Of a stretch of 64,000 nucleotides of DNA, positions 43,526-50,806 are shown piece by piece (positions within the stretch are counted from its first letter, which is position 1; the number at the start of each line of letters is the position of its first letter). The position numbers and the translations under genes are program-made. The stretch is from contig CAADTH010000004.1 of assembly GCA_900751885.1 (NCBI GenBank), positions 128,469 to 192,468 on the forward strand, written 5' to 3'. The notes beneath the pieces are model-generated. The model worked only from the letters and a program-made list of their open reading frames with translations. It was not told where the DNA came from and searched no databases. This DNA is from Clostridia bacterium. Its GTDB lineage: Bacteria; Bacillota; Clostridia; UBA1381.

Positions 43526-43970
43526 ACTTTACTCCCTCTTTCTGATTCCAATTTAATATATAGTCAAGTCCCATCGAGACCCGATTGCCAAGCTGGCTCG
43601 TCTGCTGTGATACTTTGTCTGCGGCATCAGAAAGATACCGCGCATTGACTCTTTCTGACTGATACGGCGCAAATACACCGCTAAGCCAGAATAGTGCAGC
43701 AAGACATGCCGCTACCGCCATAGTCGTATAACCACGCGCCGTATGAAAGGTATCTCTCCGGCGAATCGCCAACATTGTTTTGTTACAGATACCCTCTGGC
43801 GGCGTATGAAGATGTGTCACTGTGTTCGTATAAGAGAGAATGCATTCGTCGCAAAAGGATAAATGCTCTGCAATCTCCAGCCTCTCGAGTGTATCAAATT
43901 CATAGTCCTTTTGTAATTTTTCGAAGGTTTCTTCTGTGAGGTGTCCCTTTCCATCAAATAATTCCGCCAT
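43512..43970 (-). CDS. Zinc-binding anti-sigma factor
   Basis: A 152-residue single-pass membrane protein. The N-terminal domain carries EHLSFCDECILSY, the Hx3Cx2C zinc motif of anti-sigma factors (zf-HC2 type). One membrane helix (about 82-100, TMAVAACLAALFWLSGVF) and an external C-terminal part follow. The start lies one base after the sigma gene stop. Expected to hold the adjacent sigma factor until a membrane signal releases it. Confidence 0.85.
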   Translation of the reverse strand: MAELFDGKGHLTEETFEKLQKDYEFDTLERLEIAEHLSFCDECILSYTNTVTHLHTPPEGICNKTMLAIRRRDTFHTARGYTTMAVAACLAALFWLSGVFAPYQSERVNARYLSDAADKVSQQTSQLGNRVSMGLDYILNWNQKEGVKYEKK

Positions 43971-43971
43971 A

Positions 43972-44466
43972 CTATAGCACCTCCTTTATGGCTTTCTTTA
44001 GTATCTTTTTTGCACGTGAAAGCTGTGTCTGTACCGTCTTTGGTGGCCGCTTTAGCTGGGATGCAATTTCGCTGATTGTTTTCTCTTCTAAAAAATATAG
44101 TCTGGAGACCAGAAGATAAGGTTCCTTTAAAGAGAGTATCCTCCTGCGTATTTCCTCTGTCCTCTCTTTTACCATGAATTGCTCCTCTAAATCCTGCGAA
44201 GACGCCACTTCTATATTCTCCTCCATCAATCCGACCCGGCGGGCATATGCGCTTTTGAGATAATCCTTCGCCTTATTTGCCGCAATGCGGCAAAGCCAGG
44301 GCTTAAAATTATTGTCCTTACACCGGTCAATATTAACATATGCGCTGAGAAATGTCTCCTGGGTGAGGTTCTCCGCCTCCTCGTCATTTGCAACAAGCTG
44401 ACGGCAGACTGTGAATACAAGCCGTTCGTACTGCTCTACGATTTTCCTAAAGTCTTGATGTGTCAT
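43972..44466 (-). CDS. ECF-type RNA polymerase sigma factor
   Basis: A 164-residue sigma factor. Region 2 at about 10-75 (YERLVFTVCRQLVANDEEAENLTQETFLSAY and FKPWLCRIAANKAKDYLK) and region 4 at about 108-160 (RLYFLEEKTISEIASQLKRPPKTVQTQLSRAKK). First gene of a four-gene minus-strand operon with its anti-sigma factor. Own-promoter recognition is expected, but no ECF-type motif was identified in 44467-44633. Confidence 0.9.
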   Translation of the reverse strand: MTHQDFRKIVEQYERLVFTVCRQLVANDEEAENLTQETFLSAYVNIDRCKDNNFKPWLCRIAANKAKDYLKSAYARRVGLMEENIEVASSQDLEEQFMVKERTEEIRRRILSLKEPYLLVSRLYFLEEKTISEIASQLKRPPKTVQTQLSRAKKILKKAIKEVL

Positions 44467-44633
44467 CCTCTTGTACCCACCCCTCTTTCCATCCTATATA
44501 ACGAGACTGTGCTCTTGTTTACTTCAACTTTTTAAAAATTTTTAGTTTTTTACGCCGCCGTCCTTTTCTGCGATTGCCCAGGCACTGACAGCGCCCTTTT
44601 CGCATATACTACTACCAATAAGGAGGGGCAGCT

Positions 44634-45296
44634 ATGCTTGACAATAATCAGACAAAAATGAATGTAATCCGCTGTAATGACTTGAAGACGATACGCACAT
44701 CCTCCCCATCCCCTATAAAAACCGTGTTGCCCGTTATGGGTCCTACTGGTGCAACGGGGGCGACAGGTCCGAGAGGACCTGCCGGTGCACGCGGCATGAC
44801 TGGCAGACCGGGGCTTCGTGGTCCTGCAGGTGTGGCGGGTCCGACAGGCGCGACAGGACCTGCCGGTGCAGCCGGTCCCCCAGGAGAGACCTTCTCTTCC
44901 AGCTACCTTGCCGCACATCACTCGAAGGAGCAGCGGGCAAATGCAGGAGATACTCTCCTGTTCGACTCAAACCTCGTCGCAGATGGCAAACAAATCCTGC
45001 ATGTCCCATCAGGGGTATTTTCCCTCTCCAGTCCCGGCGTATACTATGTAAGCGTACACGCTGTCGTAAAAAAAGCATCCGATTTTTCTACGCCTGCGGC
45101 ACTGTTTCTCTCCCAAAACAATGAGCCTGTACGTGGAGCGCGTGCAGAGCATATGCTCTCAAATGCGGCACAGTCCAGCACACTATTTGTCTCCACAATT
45201 TTGTCTGCTTCTTCCCTGATAGAGCTTCGCGCAGTCAATGAATTCGACTATACTGTCTATCCAGTCGTATCAATCTCTATCGCAAAAATTTCTTAA
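44634..45296 (+). CDS. Collagen-like protein with BclA-like C-terminal domain
   Basis: A 220-residue protein. A 34-residue N-terminal region leads to about 17 Gly-X-Y triplets (GPTGATGATGPRGPAGARG to GPPGE; about 36-85). The C-terminal 130 residues (SGVFSLSSPGVYYVSVHAVV, SSLIELRAVN) have the pattern of the BclA/TNF-like jelly-roll that trimerises collagen-like spore filaments. No signal peptide or anchor; consistent with an exosporium or spore-surface protein, implying a spore-former. AAGGAGGGG precedes ATG. Confidence 0.75.
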   Translation: MLDNNQTKMNVIRCNDLKTIRTSSPSPIKTVLPVMGPTGATGATGPRGPAGARGMTGRPGLRGPAGVAGPTGATGPAGAAGPPGETFSSSYLAAHHSKEQRANAGDTLLFDSNLVADGKQILHVPSGVFSLSSPGVYYVSVHAVVKKASDFSTPAALFLSQNNEPVRGARAEHMLSNAAQSSTLFVSTILSASSLIELRAVNEFDYTVYPVVSISIAKIS

Positions 45297-45345
45297 CTAC
45301 ATCGTCGGGATAAAAACGTTCCTCCCTGTTTTTATTCCAAGCTGC

Positions 45346-45382
45346 AAAAAAAGATGCGCGAACATATTCGCGCATCTTTTTT
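45346..45382. terminator. Bidirectional terminator
   Basis: AAGATGCGCGAA CATA TTCGCGCATCTT flanked by A and T runs, between the collagen-like gene and fabV. Confidence 0.9.
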
Positions 45383-46562
45383 ATGATTCTATACTGGCAA
45401 TCTTTACATCTATATCTACATCCGCGCTGTAGTCCACCTTTGGAAGCTCAAACCCAAACATCTGGTAAAAATCCTCCCAATAGCCGTCAAGATCCGCCAA
45501 TGCTTCCACATTCGCGCTCTCGACCTTACTCCACAGCTCATTCACTTTCGCCTGTATCTCCGGGCGCATTTCCCAGTCGTCCACGCGGATTCTCCCTGCA
45601 TCGTCCGTTTCCGGCTGTGCCTTGAAAAGATACTCCCTGCAAAGGCGGTACATCTGCTCGATACAGCCCTCATGCAGTCCCTTTTCCTTCATCACCTTAT
45701 AAAGAAGCGATATGTATAGAGGAACTACAGGAATCGCCGCGCTCGACTGCGTGACCAGTGCCTTGTTGACAGAAATATACGCCTTAACATCTGGATATGC
45801 CTGCATGATTTGTTTCGACGTCTCATATAGATGCTGTTTCGCACGACCAATTGAACCATTCAGGTAAATCGGATGTGTCACCTCGGGACCAATGTAGGAA
45901 TAAGCGGCCGTCACAGCACCGTCTGAGAGCACTCCCGCTTTTTTGAGTGCATCCATCCATGCACTCCAGTCCTCGCCGCCCATGACCTTAATTGTGTCCT
46001 CAATCTCCTCCTGAGTTGCCGGCTCAATTGTAACCTGGGAGACCTCCTTTGTCTTTAAGTCAATCGTCTTGTTGGTGTATACGTCACCGGTCGTCTTCAG
46101 AACAGAGGATACCGCCGTTCCATCCGGCATTGTGCGGCGCGGCGCCGCAAGACTGTAAATCACTGTGTCGACCTGTCCCATATCCTTTTTGATGGTCGCA
46201 ATGACTTCATCCTTGATTTGCTGTGAGAATGCGTCCCCATTGATGGTCTTTGCATAAAGTCCGTCTTTCTTCGCAAATTCCTCAAATGCCGCGGTATTAT
46301 ACCATCCAGCTGTTCCTGTCCGCTTGCCTGCGGCAGGCTTATCAAATATGACGCCAAGTGTATCCGCTCCCGCGCCAAATGCAAGGCTGATTCGCGTTGC
46401 CAACCCATAGCCGGTGGACGCGCCGATGACAAGCACTTTTTTCGCACCCTCTATTTTAGGCTTGCCCTTCACATACTCAATCTGGTTTTTTACGTTCTCG
46501 CGGCACCCTGCCGGATGCGCTGTCGTGCAAATGAACCCTCTTATTTTCGGCTCTACTATCAT
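45381..46562 (-). CDS. fabV: Trans-2-enoyl-CoA/ACP reductase FabV
   Basis: A 393-residue enzyme from ATG 46562 (GGGAGGGG upstream), beginning MIVEPKIRGFICTTAHP as FabV/TER proteins do. NAD(P)H-binding motif VLVIGASTGYGLATR; catalytic Tyr-x8-Lys in YLNGSIGRAK. Reduces the enoyl double bond in fatty-acid synthesis or, as TER, crotonyl-CoA in butyrate-type pathways. Triclosan-insensitive family. Full length. It has no neighbouring fab genes, so the role (ACP or CoA substrate) cannot be decided. Confidence 0.92.
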   Translation of the reverse strand: MIVEPKIRGFICTTAHPAGCRENVKNQIEYVKGKPKIEGAKKVLVIGASTGYGLATRISLAFGAGADTLGVIFDKPAAGKRTGTAGWYNTAAFEEFAKKDGLYAKTINGDAFSQQIKDEVIATIKKDMGQVDTVIYSLAAPRRTMPDGTAVSSVLKTTGDVYTNKTIDLKTKEVSQVTIEPATQEEIEDTIKVMGGEDWSAWMDALKKAGVLSDGAVTAAYSYIGPEVTHPIYLNGSIGRAKQHLYETSKQIMQAYPDVKAYISVNKALVTQSSAAIPVVPLYISLLYKVMKEKGLHEGCIEQMYRLCREYLFKAQPETDDAGRIRVDDWEMRPEIQAKVNELWSKVESANVEALADLDGYWEDFYQMFGFELPKVDYSADVDIDVKIASIES

Positions 46563-46836
46563 GTTTTCCCCTCCCGTTAATCCATTGATAATCTTTCCAC
46601 GCGCGGTAGATCGCCCGCACCAAAAAAGCCACAGCAGCAATCACCGGAAGTCCCAACAGACATCCAATCATTGTATAGACGAACGCGTCGACCTGCACCT
46701 GTGTGTATTCTACTCCTGTTCGATCCGCGTGGCGCACAGCCGCGTCTTCTCCCAGTGGATTCTCCATCGACATCACAATAATTCCTGCGATAAAAATACA
46801 AATGCAGAGAACCGCCGCCAAATATACCTTCTTCAT
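46477..46836 (-). CDS. Small two-helix membrane protein overlapping fabV start
   Basis: A 119-residue protein with an N-terminal helix (YLAAVLCICIFIAGIIVM) and a second helix (DAFVYTMIGCLLGLPVIAAVAFLV). The last 28 residues are polar and overlap the fabV coding start by 86 bases in another frame. GGGAGA precedes ATG. No family recognised. The long overlap suggests translational coupling or a recently extended C-terminus. Confidence 0.6.
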   Translation of the reverse strand: MKKVYLAAVLCICIFIAGIIVMSMENPLGEDAAVRHADRTGVEYTQVQVDAFVYTMIGCLLGLPVIAAVAFLVRAIYRAWKDYQWINGRGKHDSRAENKRVHLHDSASGRVPRERKKPD

Positions 46837-46923
46837 ATTTTTCTCCCATCTTTCCTAAATTATATCATATTCCAAAAAAAACACAAGAAAAAAGTATGCC
46901 GTCATTTGTTGTCTCTGAAAGAA

Positions 46924-46957
46924 AAAAAGATAAAACCATTCGGCTTTATCTTTTTCT
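46924..46957 (-). terminator. Terminator of the veg gene
   Basis: AAAGATAAA / TTTATCTTT stem with A and T flanks, about 35 bases past the veg stop. Confidence 0.7.
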
Positions 46958-46990
46958 GGGGTTTTAGACTCCCCAGCTTCTTTGGTGGTT

Positions 46991-47260
46991 TTATGCTTGT
47001 TTTCTATAAAGTTGGATTTCTACTGCCTTCGTCAGCACATCAATATAGCTATACGACACCCTGCTCTCAGGAACTGTCGATTCGCTATTGAGCTTTACAA
47101 TAAACACACTCGGATAAATGCTCTCAATCACGCCCTGGCGAATCTCCACATTCTTTCTGCCAACCTTCGCTTTGAGGCGTACTCTATCTCCAATATGTTT
47201 TTTGATGCTGTTGCGAATTTTTACGAGTTGTACCTTCTCTGCCAAATTGCACACATCCAA
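46991..47260 (-). CDS. veg: Veg protein homologue
   Basis: An 89-residue protein of the Veg family (DUF1021), known in Bacillus as an abundant vegetative protein that affects biofilm gene expression (family knowledge). Matching blocks: IGDRVRLKAKVGRKN..RQGVIESIYPSVFIVKL and RVSYSYIDVLTKAVEI. Full length. Single gene between the fabV-linked gene and the CLC gene. Confidence 0.85.
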   Translation of the reverse strand: MDVCNLAEKVQLVKIRNSIKKHIGDRVRLKAKVGRKNVEIRQGVIESIYPSVFIVKLNSESTVPESRVSYSYIDVLTKAVEIQLYRKQA

Positions 47261-47373
47261 TCTATTTATAATACTATTTTATTATACCACAAATTAGCTC
47301 GCATGTCAATGTGTTCATCTAGATATTGGGGAGGTATTCTCTCCGGCTCAATAGATATTGTATCCCTTTCCAA

Positions 47374-48927
47374 TTACTCCCGCGAAAAAATGCGGCTGAC
47401 CGTCTCACGAATCTTTGGTTCATCCTTCTGGTCGCACATAATCATGACCACATCTCCCGCATGAATCTGTGTACTGCCGTCCGGTATGACCTCCTCTCCC
47501 AAACGGTCTATAGATACCACCAGACAATTTTTCGGGAATCTCAGCTGACGCATGCTCCGCCCCTGCGCCCTGCTCGCCTGGTTGACGACCATACGGACAA
47601 GCACCTTCTCTCCACGCGCTACATCCGCGCCTTTTCCTGTCATTCTCTCGAGAAGTGACTCGTAAATCGGCTTTGCTCCAAGTGCTGTTGCGACAACATA
47701 GGAAAAAATCGTCACAACCGTAAGCGCCAAAAGATGGCTTAACGACCCACTCATCTCCACAATCAAAATAATTCCTGTCACAGGCGCGCGAACAATCGCG
47801 GTAAACAGACCAACCATCCCAAGCAGCATGAATTTCACCACAAACATCTCAGGAAGTCCAAAATAGAGAACCGACACCTTCCCAAAAAGCACACCGACAA
47901 GCGCGCCAAGCACCAACAGTGGAAAAAAGATACCGCCCGGCACGCCGCTCCCAAAGCTGACCATGGAAAAAACAAATTTTACCACAAGAAGTAAAGCGAT
48001 ACTTCCGATGAGATACTTATTTTCAATCAACCCTGTGATAATTCCATGTCCGCCTCCCAAAACTGCCGGAAGCATCATCCCCAAAAGCCCTGCCAGCAAA
48101 AAAGGAATCACAGGCTTTACCCAGTCAGGAATCGGTATTCTTTGATACAAATCCTGCGTCTTTAAAAGCGTTTTATTATAGACTGCGCCAAAGATGCCCA
48201 GCACACAGCCAAGCACGACCAGCAAGAGATAAAACCGCATCGGAAGGGCATCGGTCGGAACTGTATCGAATACTGACGACATTCCGAAGATACTCTTTGA
48301 AACCAAATCTCCCGCAATCGCTGCCGCCATTGCTGAGAGCATGACATTGGGCGAGAAGGACTTATGTACCTCCTCCATCGCGAACATCACGCCTGCGAGC
48401 GGTGCGTTGAATGCCGCCGCAAGCCCTGCACTTGCGCCGCAGGTCATCAAATATTTTTCCTCAAACTTGATTCTGTGAAACACATTGGAAAGTCCCTTTC
48501 CGACGGACGCACCGAGCTGAATCGATGGACCCTCTCTTCCCAACGATAGTCCCGCGCCAATTGCAATCACACCGCCTGCAAATTTTTTCAAAAGCACCTT
48601 CCACCAGCTTGGATTGAAATAACCCAAAAGCTCTCCCTCTACCTGCGGAATTCCACTGCCCTTTATCATTGGCTCTGACCGAACTAAAAATCCACAGACG
48701 ATCCCAAGCACTACCAAACCCAAAAACACAAGAACCATCCACACCCAGCTAGTTTTCACCGCTGTATACATCCACTTGGAAAATTGCTCTGCATGTGCCA
48801 GAATCCATCGATAAAACGATACCACCGCGCCGGAAATCAAACCAACTCCCGCACCTTCTATAATCAGGCGGTACTGCATGGATTGTGACACCTTTAAAAG
48901 CCGTGAGATACTGCTGTCTTTCATCAC
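47374..48927 (-). CDS. CLC-family chloride/proton antiporter with TrkA-C domain
   Basis: A 517-residue transporter. CLC filter motifs GSGIPQ, GREGPSIQ and GGIFFPLL are present, including the gating Glu (GREGP). The internal proton Glu is also present (FNAPLAGVMFAMEEVHKSF), indicating an antiporter rather than a channel. About 10-12 membrane helices; the C-terminal 75 residues form a TrkA-C/RCK-C domain (QLRFPKNCLVVSIDR, IHAGDVVMIMCDQ) that may bind a regulatory ligand. Monocistronic. Confidence 0.92.
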   Translation of the reverse strand: MMKDSSISRLLKVSQSMQYRLIIEGAGVGLISGAVVSFYRWILAHAEQFSKWMYTAVKTSWVWMVLVFLGLVVLGIVCGFLVRSEPMIKGSGIPQVEGELLGYFNPSWWKVLLKKFAGGVIAIGAGLSLGREGPSIQLGASVGKGLSNVFHRIKFEEKYLMTCGASAGLAAAFNAPLAGVMFAMEEVHKSFSPNVMLSAMAAAIAGDLVSKSIFGMSSVFDTVPTDALPMRFYLLLVVLGCVLGIFGAVYNKTLLKTQDLYQRIPIPDWVKPVIPFLLAGLLGMMLPAVLGGGHGIITGLIENKYLIGSIALLLVVKFVFSMVSFGSGVPGGIFFPLLVLGALVGVLFGKVSVLYFGLPEMFVVKFMLLGMVGLFTAIVRAPVTGIILIVEMSGSLSHLLALTVVTIFSYVVATALGAKPIYESLLERMTGKGADVARGEKVLVRMVVNQASRAQGRSMRQLRFPKNCLVVSIDRLGEEVIPDGSTQIHAGDVVMIMCDQKDEPKIRETVSRIFSRE

Positions 48928-49035
48928 ACCGCATCCTTTCTTCTTTTCACACTACACTTTATTATAATACAATTACATCCCAACCGCAACCTTTTTACCT
49001 GTGCCAAAAACAGTTCATATAAAGACATTTCCCTC

Positions 49036-49064
49036 TTGAATTTTGGCAGGGATTGGATTATAAT
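49036..49064 (+). promoter_or_regulatory. Promoter of the SOS-controlled pair
   Basis: TTGAAT (49036-49041), a 17-base spacer and TATAAT (49059-49064). Confidence 0.85.
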
Positions 49065-49072
49065 ACTATTAT

Positions 49073-49086
49073 CGAACAAATGTTCG
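49073..49086. promoter_or_regulatory. LexA (SOS) box
   Basis: CGAACAAATGTTCG is a perfect match to the Gram-positive consensus CGAAC-N4-GTTCG and begins 8 bases after the -10 element, over the expected transcription start. Confidence 0.88.
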
Positions 49087-49139
49087 GTATTTTATGTAAG
49101 TATTTTCCTAAGTCTAGCCCCGTTTTAGGAGAACATAGT

Positions 49140-49442
49140 ATGAATGATATTACAACAATTCACAACGAATATTGCATGGAGCAATATGAAAAAAAGCGGT
49201 TTCTTCCACCTGTGTGCAAAATCTGCGGAAAACCCGGGAAGCCTCTTTATATCACCAGCGAAGCTTCTTTTTCGGGACTATTGTGTCCTGAGTGCCTGAT
49301 TCATTCTCTCTGCCGGCAGGTTCCTGATATTCTTCTGGATTTTTTGACAGAGCATACCGGCGAGCTGGAATCGGTGTTGAACCAATATTACTGTACTGCT
49401 CCCAATCAGGATGCCATTGCAAAGGAGGGATTTTCCTTATGA
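49140..49442 (+). CDS. Zinc-ribbon protein under LexA control (100 residues)
   Basis: ATG 49140 (TAGGAG upstream) is the only start compatible with the promoter and LexA box; an in-frame ATG at 49053 lies upstream of the -10 box. A zinc ribbon is formed by PPVCKICGKPG and LLCPECLIHSLC. The C-terminal half is helical and acidic. The stop overlaps the next ATG by 4 bases. Family not recognised. SOS control plus a phage-type regulator next door suggest a phage-derived function. Confidence 0.75.
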   Translation: MNDITTIHNEYCMEQYEKKRFLPPVCKICGKPGKPLYITSEASFSGLLCPECLIHSLCRQVPDILLDFLTEHTGELESVLNQYYCTAPNQDAIAKEGFSL

Positions 49443-49789
49443 CAAAACTCAATAAAGACCTCCAGAGAATCCTGGAATTCGAGCTGACCCATTATCATGA
49501 ATATAATATGCGTCTGGCGGCAATGCGGACAAGATCTAACCTGCTTGGTCTTTCCCAGCCTCCTGTTACATCCATGTATATTCAACGCATTGAGTTTGTC
49601 TGCGCGGCGATTGAGCGCACACTGGATAAACTGCCAAAGGAGCAGTGCGACATGATACAACAGGTATATCTGCACCGTGCGGACACGCTCAAGCGGTTTG
49701 CTACCACCAACTATATGGATATCTCCACCGCATACCGTTGGAAAAACAATTTCTTTCAAGATTTAGCCGCAGAGCTTGGATATCTCTAA
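49439..49789 (+). CDS. ArpU/RinA-like phage-type transcription regulator
   Basis: A 116-residue protein starting in the ATGA overlap after AAGGAGGG. A helical N-terminal part (LNKDLQRILEFELTHYHEYNMRLAAMR) and a C-terminal helix-turn-helix (TLKRFATTNYMDISTAYRWKNNFFQDLAAELGYL) match the sigma-region-4-like layout of ArpU/RinA/DUF722 late-gene activators of phages (family knowledge, by eye). Here it is the second gene of a LexA-controlled operon with no phage structural genes next to it. Confidence 0.7.
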   Translation: MTKLNKDLQRILEFELTHYHEYNMRLAAMRTRSNLLGLSQPPVTSMYIQRIEFVCAAIERTLDKLPKEQCDMIQQVYLHRADTLKRFATTNYMDISTAYRWKNNFFQDLAAELGYL

Positions 49790-49796
49790 TCCTTCA

Positions 49797-49830
49797 CGAA
49801 AAAGGACTGCCATTTGGCAGTCCTTTTTAA
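49797..49830. terminator. Bidirectional terminator
   Basis: AAAGGACTGCC ATTT GGCAGTCCTTT with A and T flanks, between the SOS pair and the HAD gene. Confidence 0.9.
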
Positions 49831-50649
49831 TTAAAGAGAAATCCTCCCACTGTCAAGCGCAGAAATAATCGCGGCAATCGCGTGTGACTCGTGATCCACT
49901 GTAATATAGTCCGCCGCGTCACGAAGAGGCGCAATCGCATTGGCAACCGCCACACCAAGCCCTGCCACCTCAACCATCTCCAAATCGTTTTCATTGTCAC
50001 CGATTGCAATGACACGCTCCATTGGGATTTTGAGCATGCGCGCAAGATGTGCGAGCGCATTTCCCTTGCTCGCGCCCCTTGGAAGAATCTCATAATAGTT
50101 CGGACTGCTCTGCACAAACGTATACTGGTGTGCAAAGCCCGACGAGAGGATTGCCTGTTTTAAAGCAGGAAGCTCGTCCGCCTCCTGCAAAAACAGCGTC
50201 TTATACCAATCTTCTCGAAAGTCATGGTAATCCATATATAAATCCGGCAGCCTTTCATGTTGCTTGTGCTCCTCTACAACCCGGTTTGATTTGCAAAAAT
50301 ATACATTCTCACCCGCGCAAACCTCTATCCCTGCAAATGGGAATGTTTTATCCACCCATTCCACGACCTTGATTGCATCCGGCGGAAGCGTCAGCGACCA
50401 AAGAAGCTCTTCCTTGTGTGCGTCGTAAATCCCGGCACCGTTCATACACACCATCGGCGCATTGATTGTGACAAAGTCGAGCATCAGCCTTGCGCCGTAA
50501 GGGATACGCCCCGTCGCAAAGGTAAAAGAGCCGCCCTGTTTTATAAAATAATCGATTGCCTCGCGGTTTTCCTTGGAAACATGCTTATCCTTCGTCAAAA
50601 GGGTATCATCCAAATCGGTACAAAAAAGGATGCCGTCAAACTTTCCCAT
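49831..50649 (-). CDS. HAD-superfamily phosphatase (Cof/type IIB)
   Basis: About 272 residues from ATG 50649 (AAAGGAG upstream; a further ATG at 50667 lacks one). HAD motif I is CTDLDDTLL, motif II near FTFATGR, motif III a Lys in PRGASKGNAL and motif IV VIAIGDNENDLEM. The Cof-type cap lies between. Such enzymes dephosphorylate sugar phosphates or flavin/pyridoxal cofactors; the substrate cannot be told. Confidence 0.9.
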   Translation of the reverse strand: MGKFDGILFCTDLDDTLLTKDKHVSKENREAIDYFIKQGGSFTFATGRIPYGARLMLDFVTINAPMVCMNGAGIYDAHKEELLWSLTLPPDAIKVVEWVDKTFPFAGIEVCAGENVYFCKSNRVVEEHKQHERLPDLYMDYHDFREDWYKTLFLQEADELPALKQAILSSGFAHQYTFVQSSPNYYEILPRGASKGNALAHLARMLKIPMERVIAIGDNENDLEMVEVAGLGVAVANAIAPLRDAADYITVDHESHAIAAIISALDSGRISL

Positions 50650-50742
50650 GCGAGATACTCCTTTCACCCGTGCTTTTTATCCTACAGATTTGAGTGTATC
50701 ATAAAAAATGTGTTTTTTCAACCTGTCAAAACAGAAAAACCC

Positions 50743-50771
50743 TTGTAGAAACTGTAAAAAAGTGATATGAT
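50743..50771 (+). promoter_or_regulatory. Promoter of the SNF2 helicase operon
   Basis: TTGTAG, a 17-base spacer and TATGAT, with GAGGAGGG and ATG following. Confidence 0.65.
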
Positions 50772-50806
50772 AATAGGATAGACTAGCACCCACCGAGGAG
50801 GGCATT

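Noticed and set aside
49053..49139. Earlier in-frame ATG for the zinc-ribbon gene
   Set aside because: It lies upstream of the -10 box and LexA site; the ATG at 49140 has the ribosome site.
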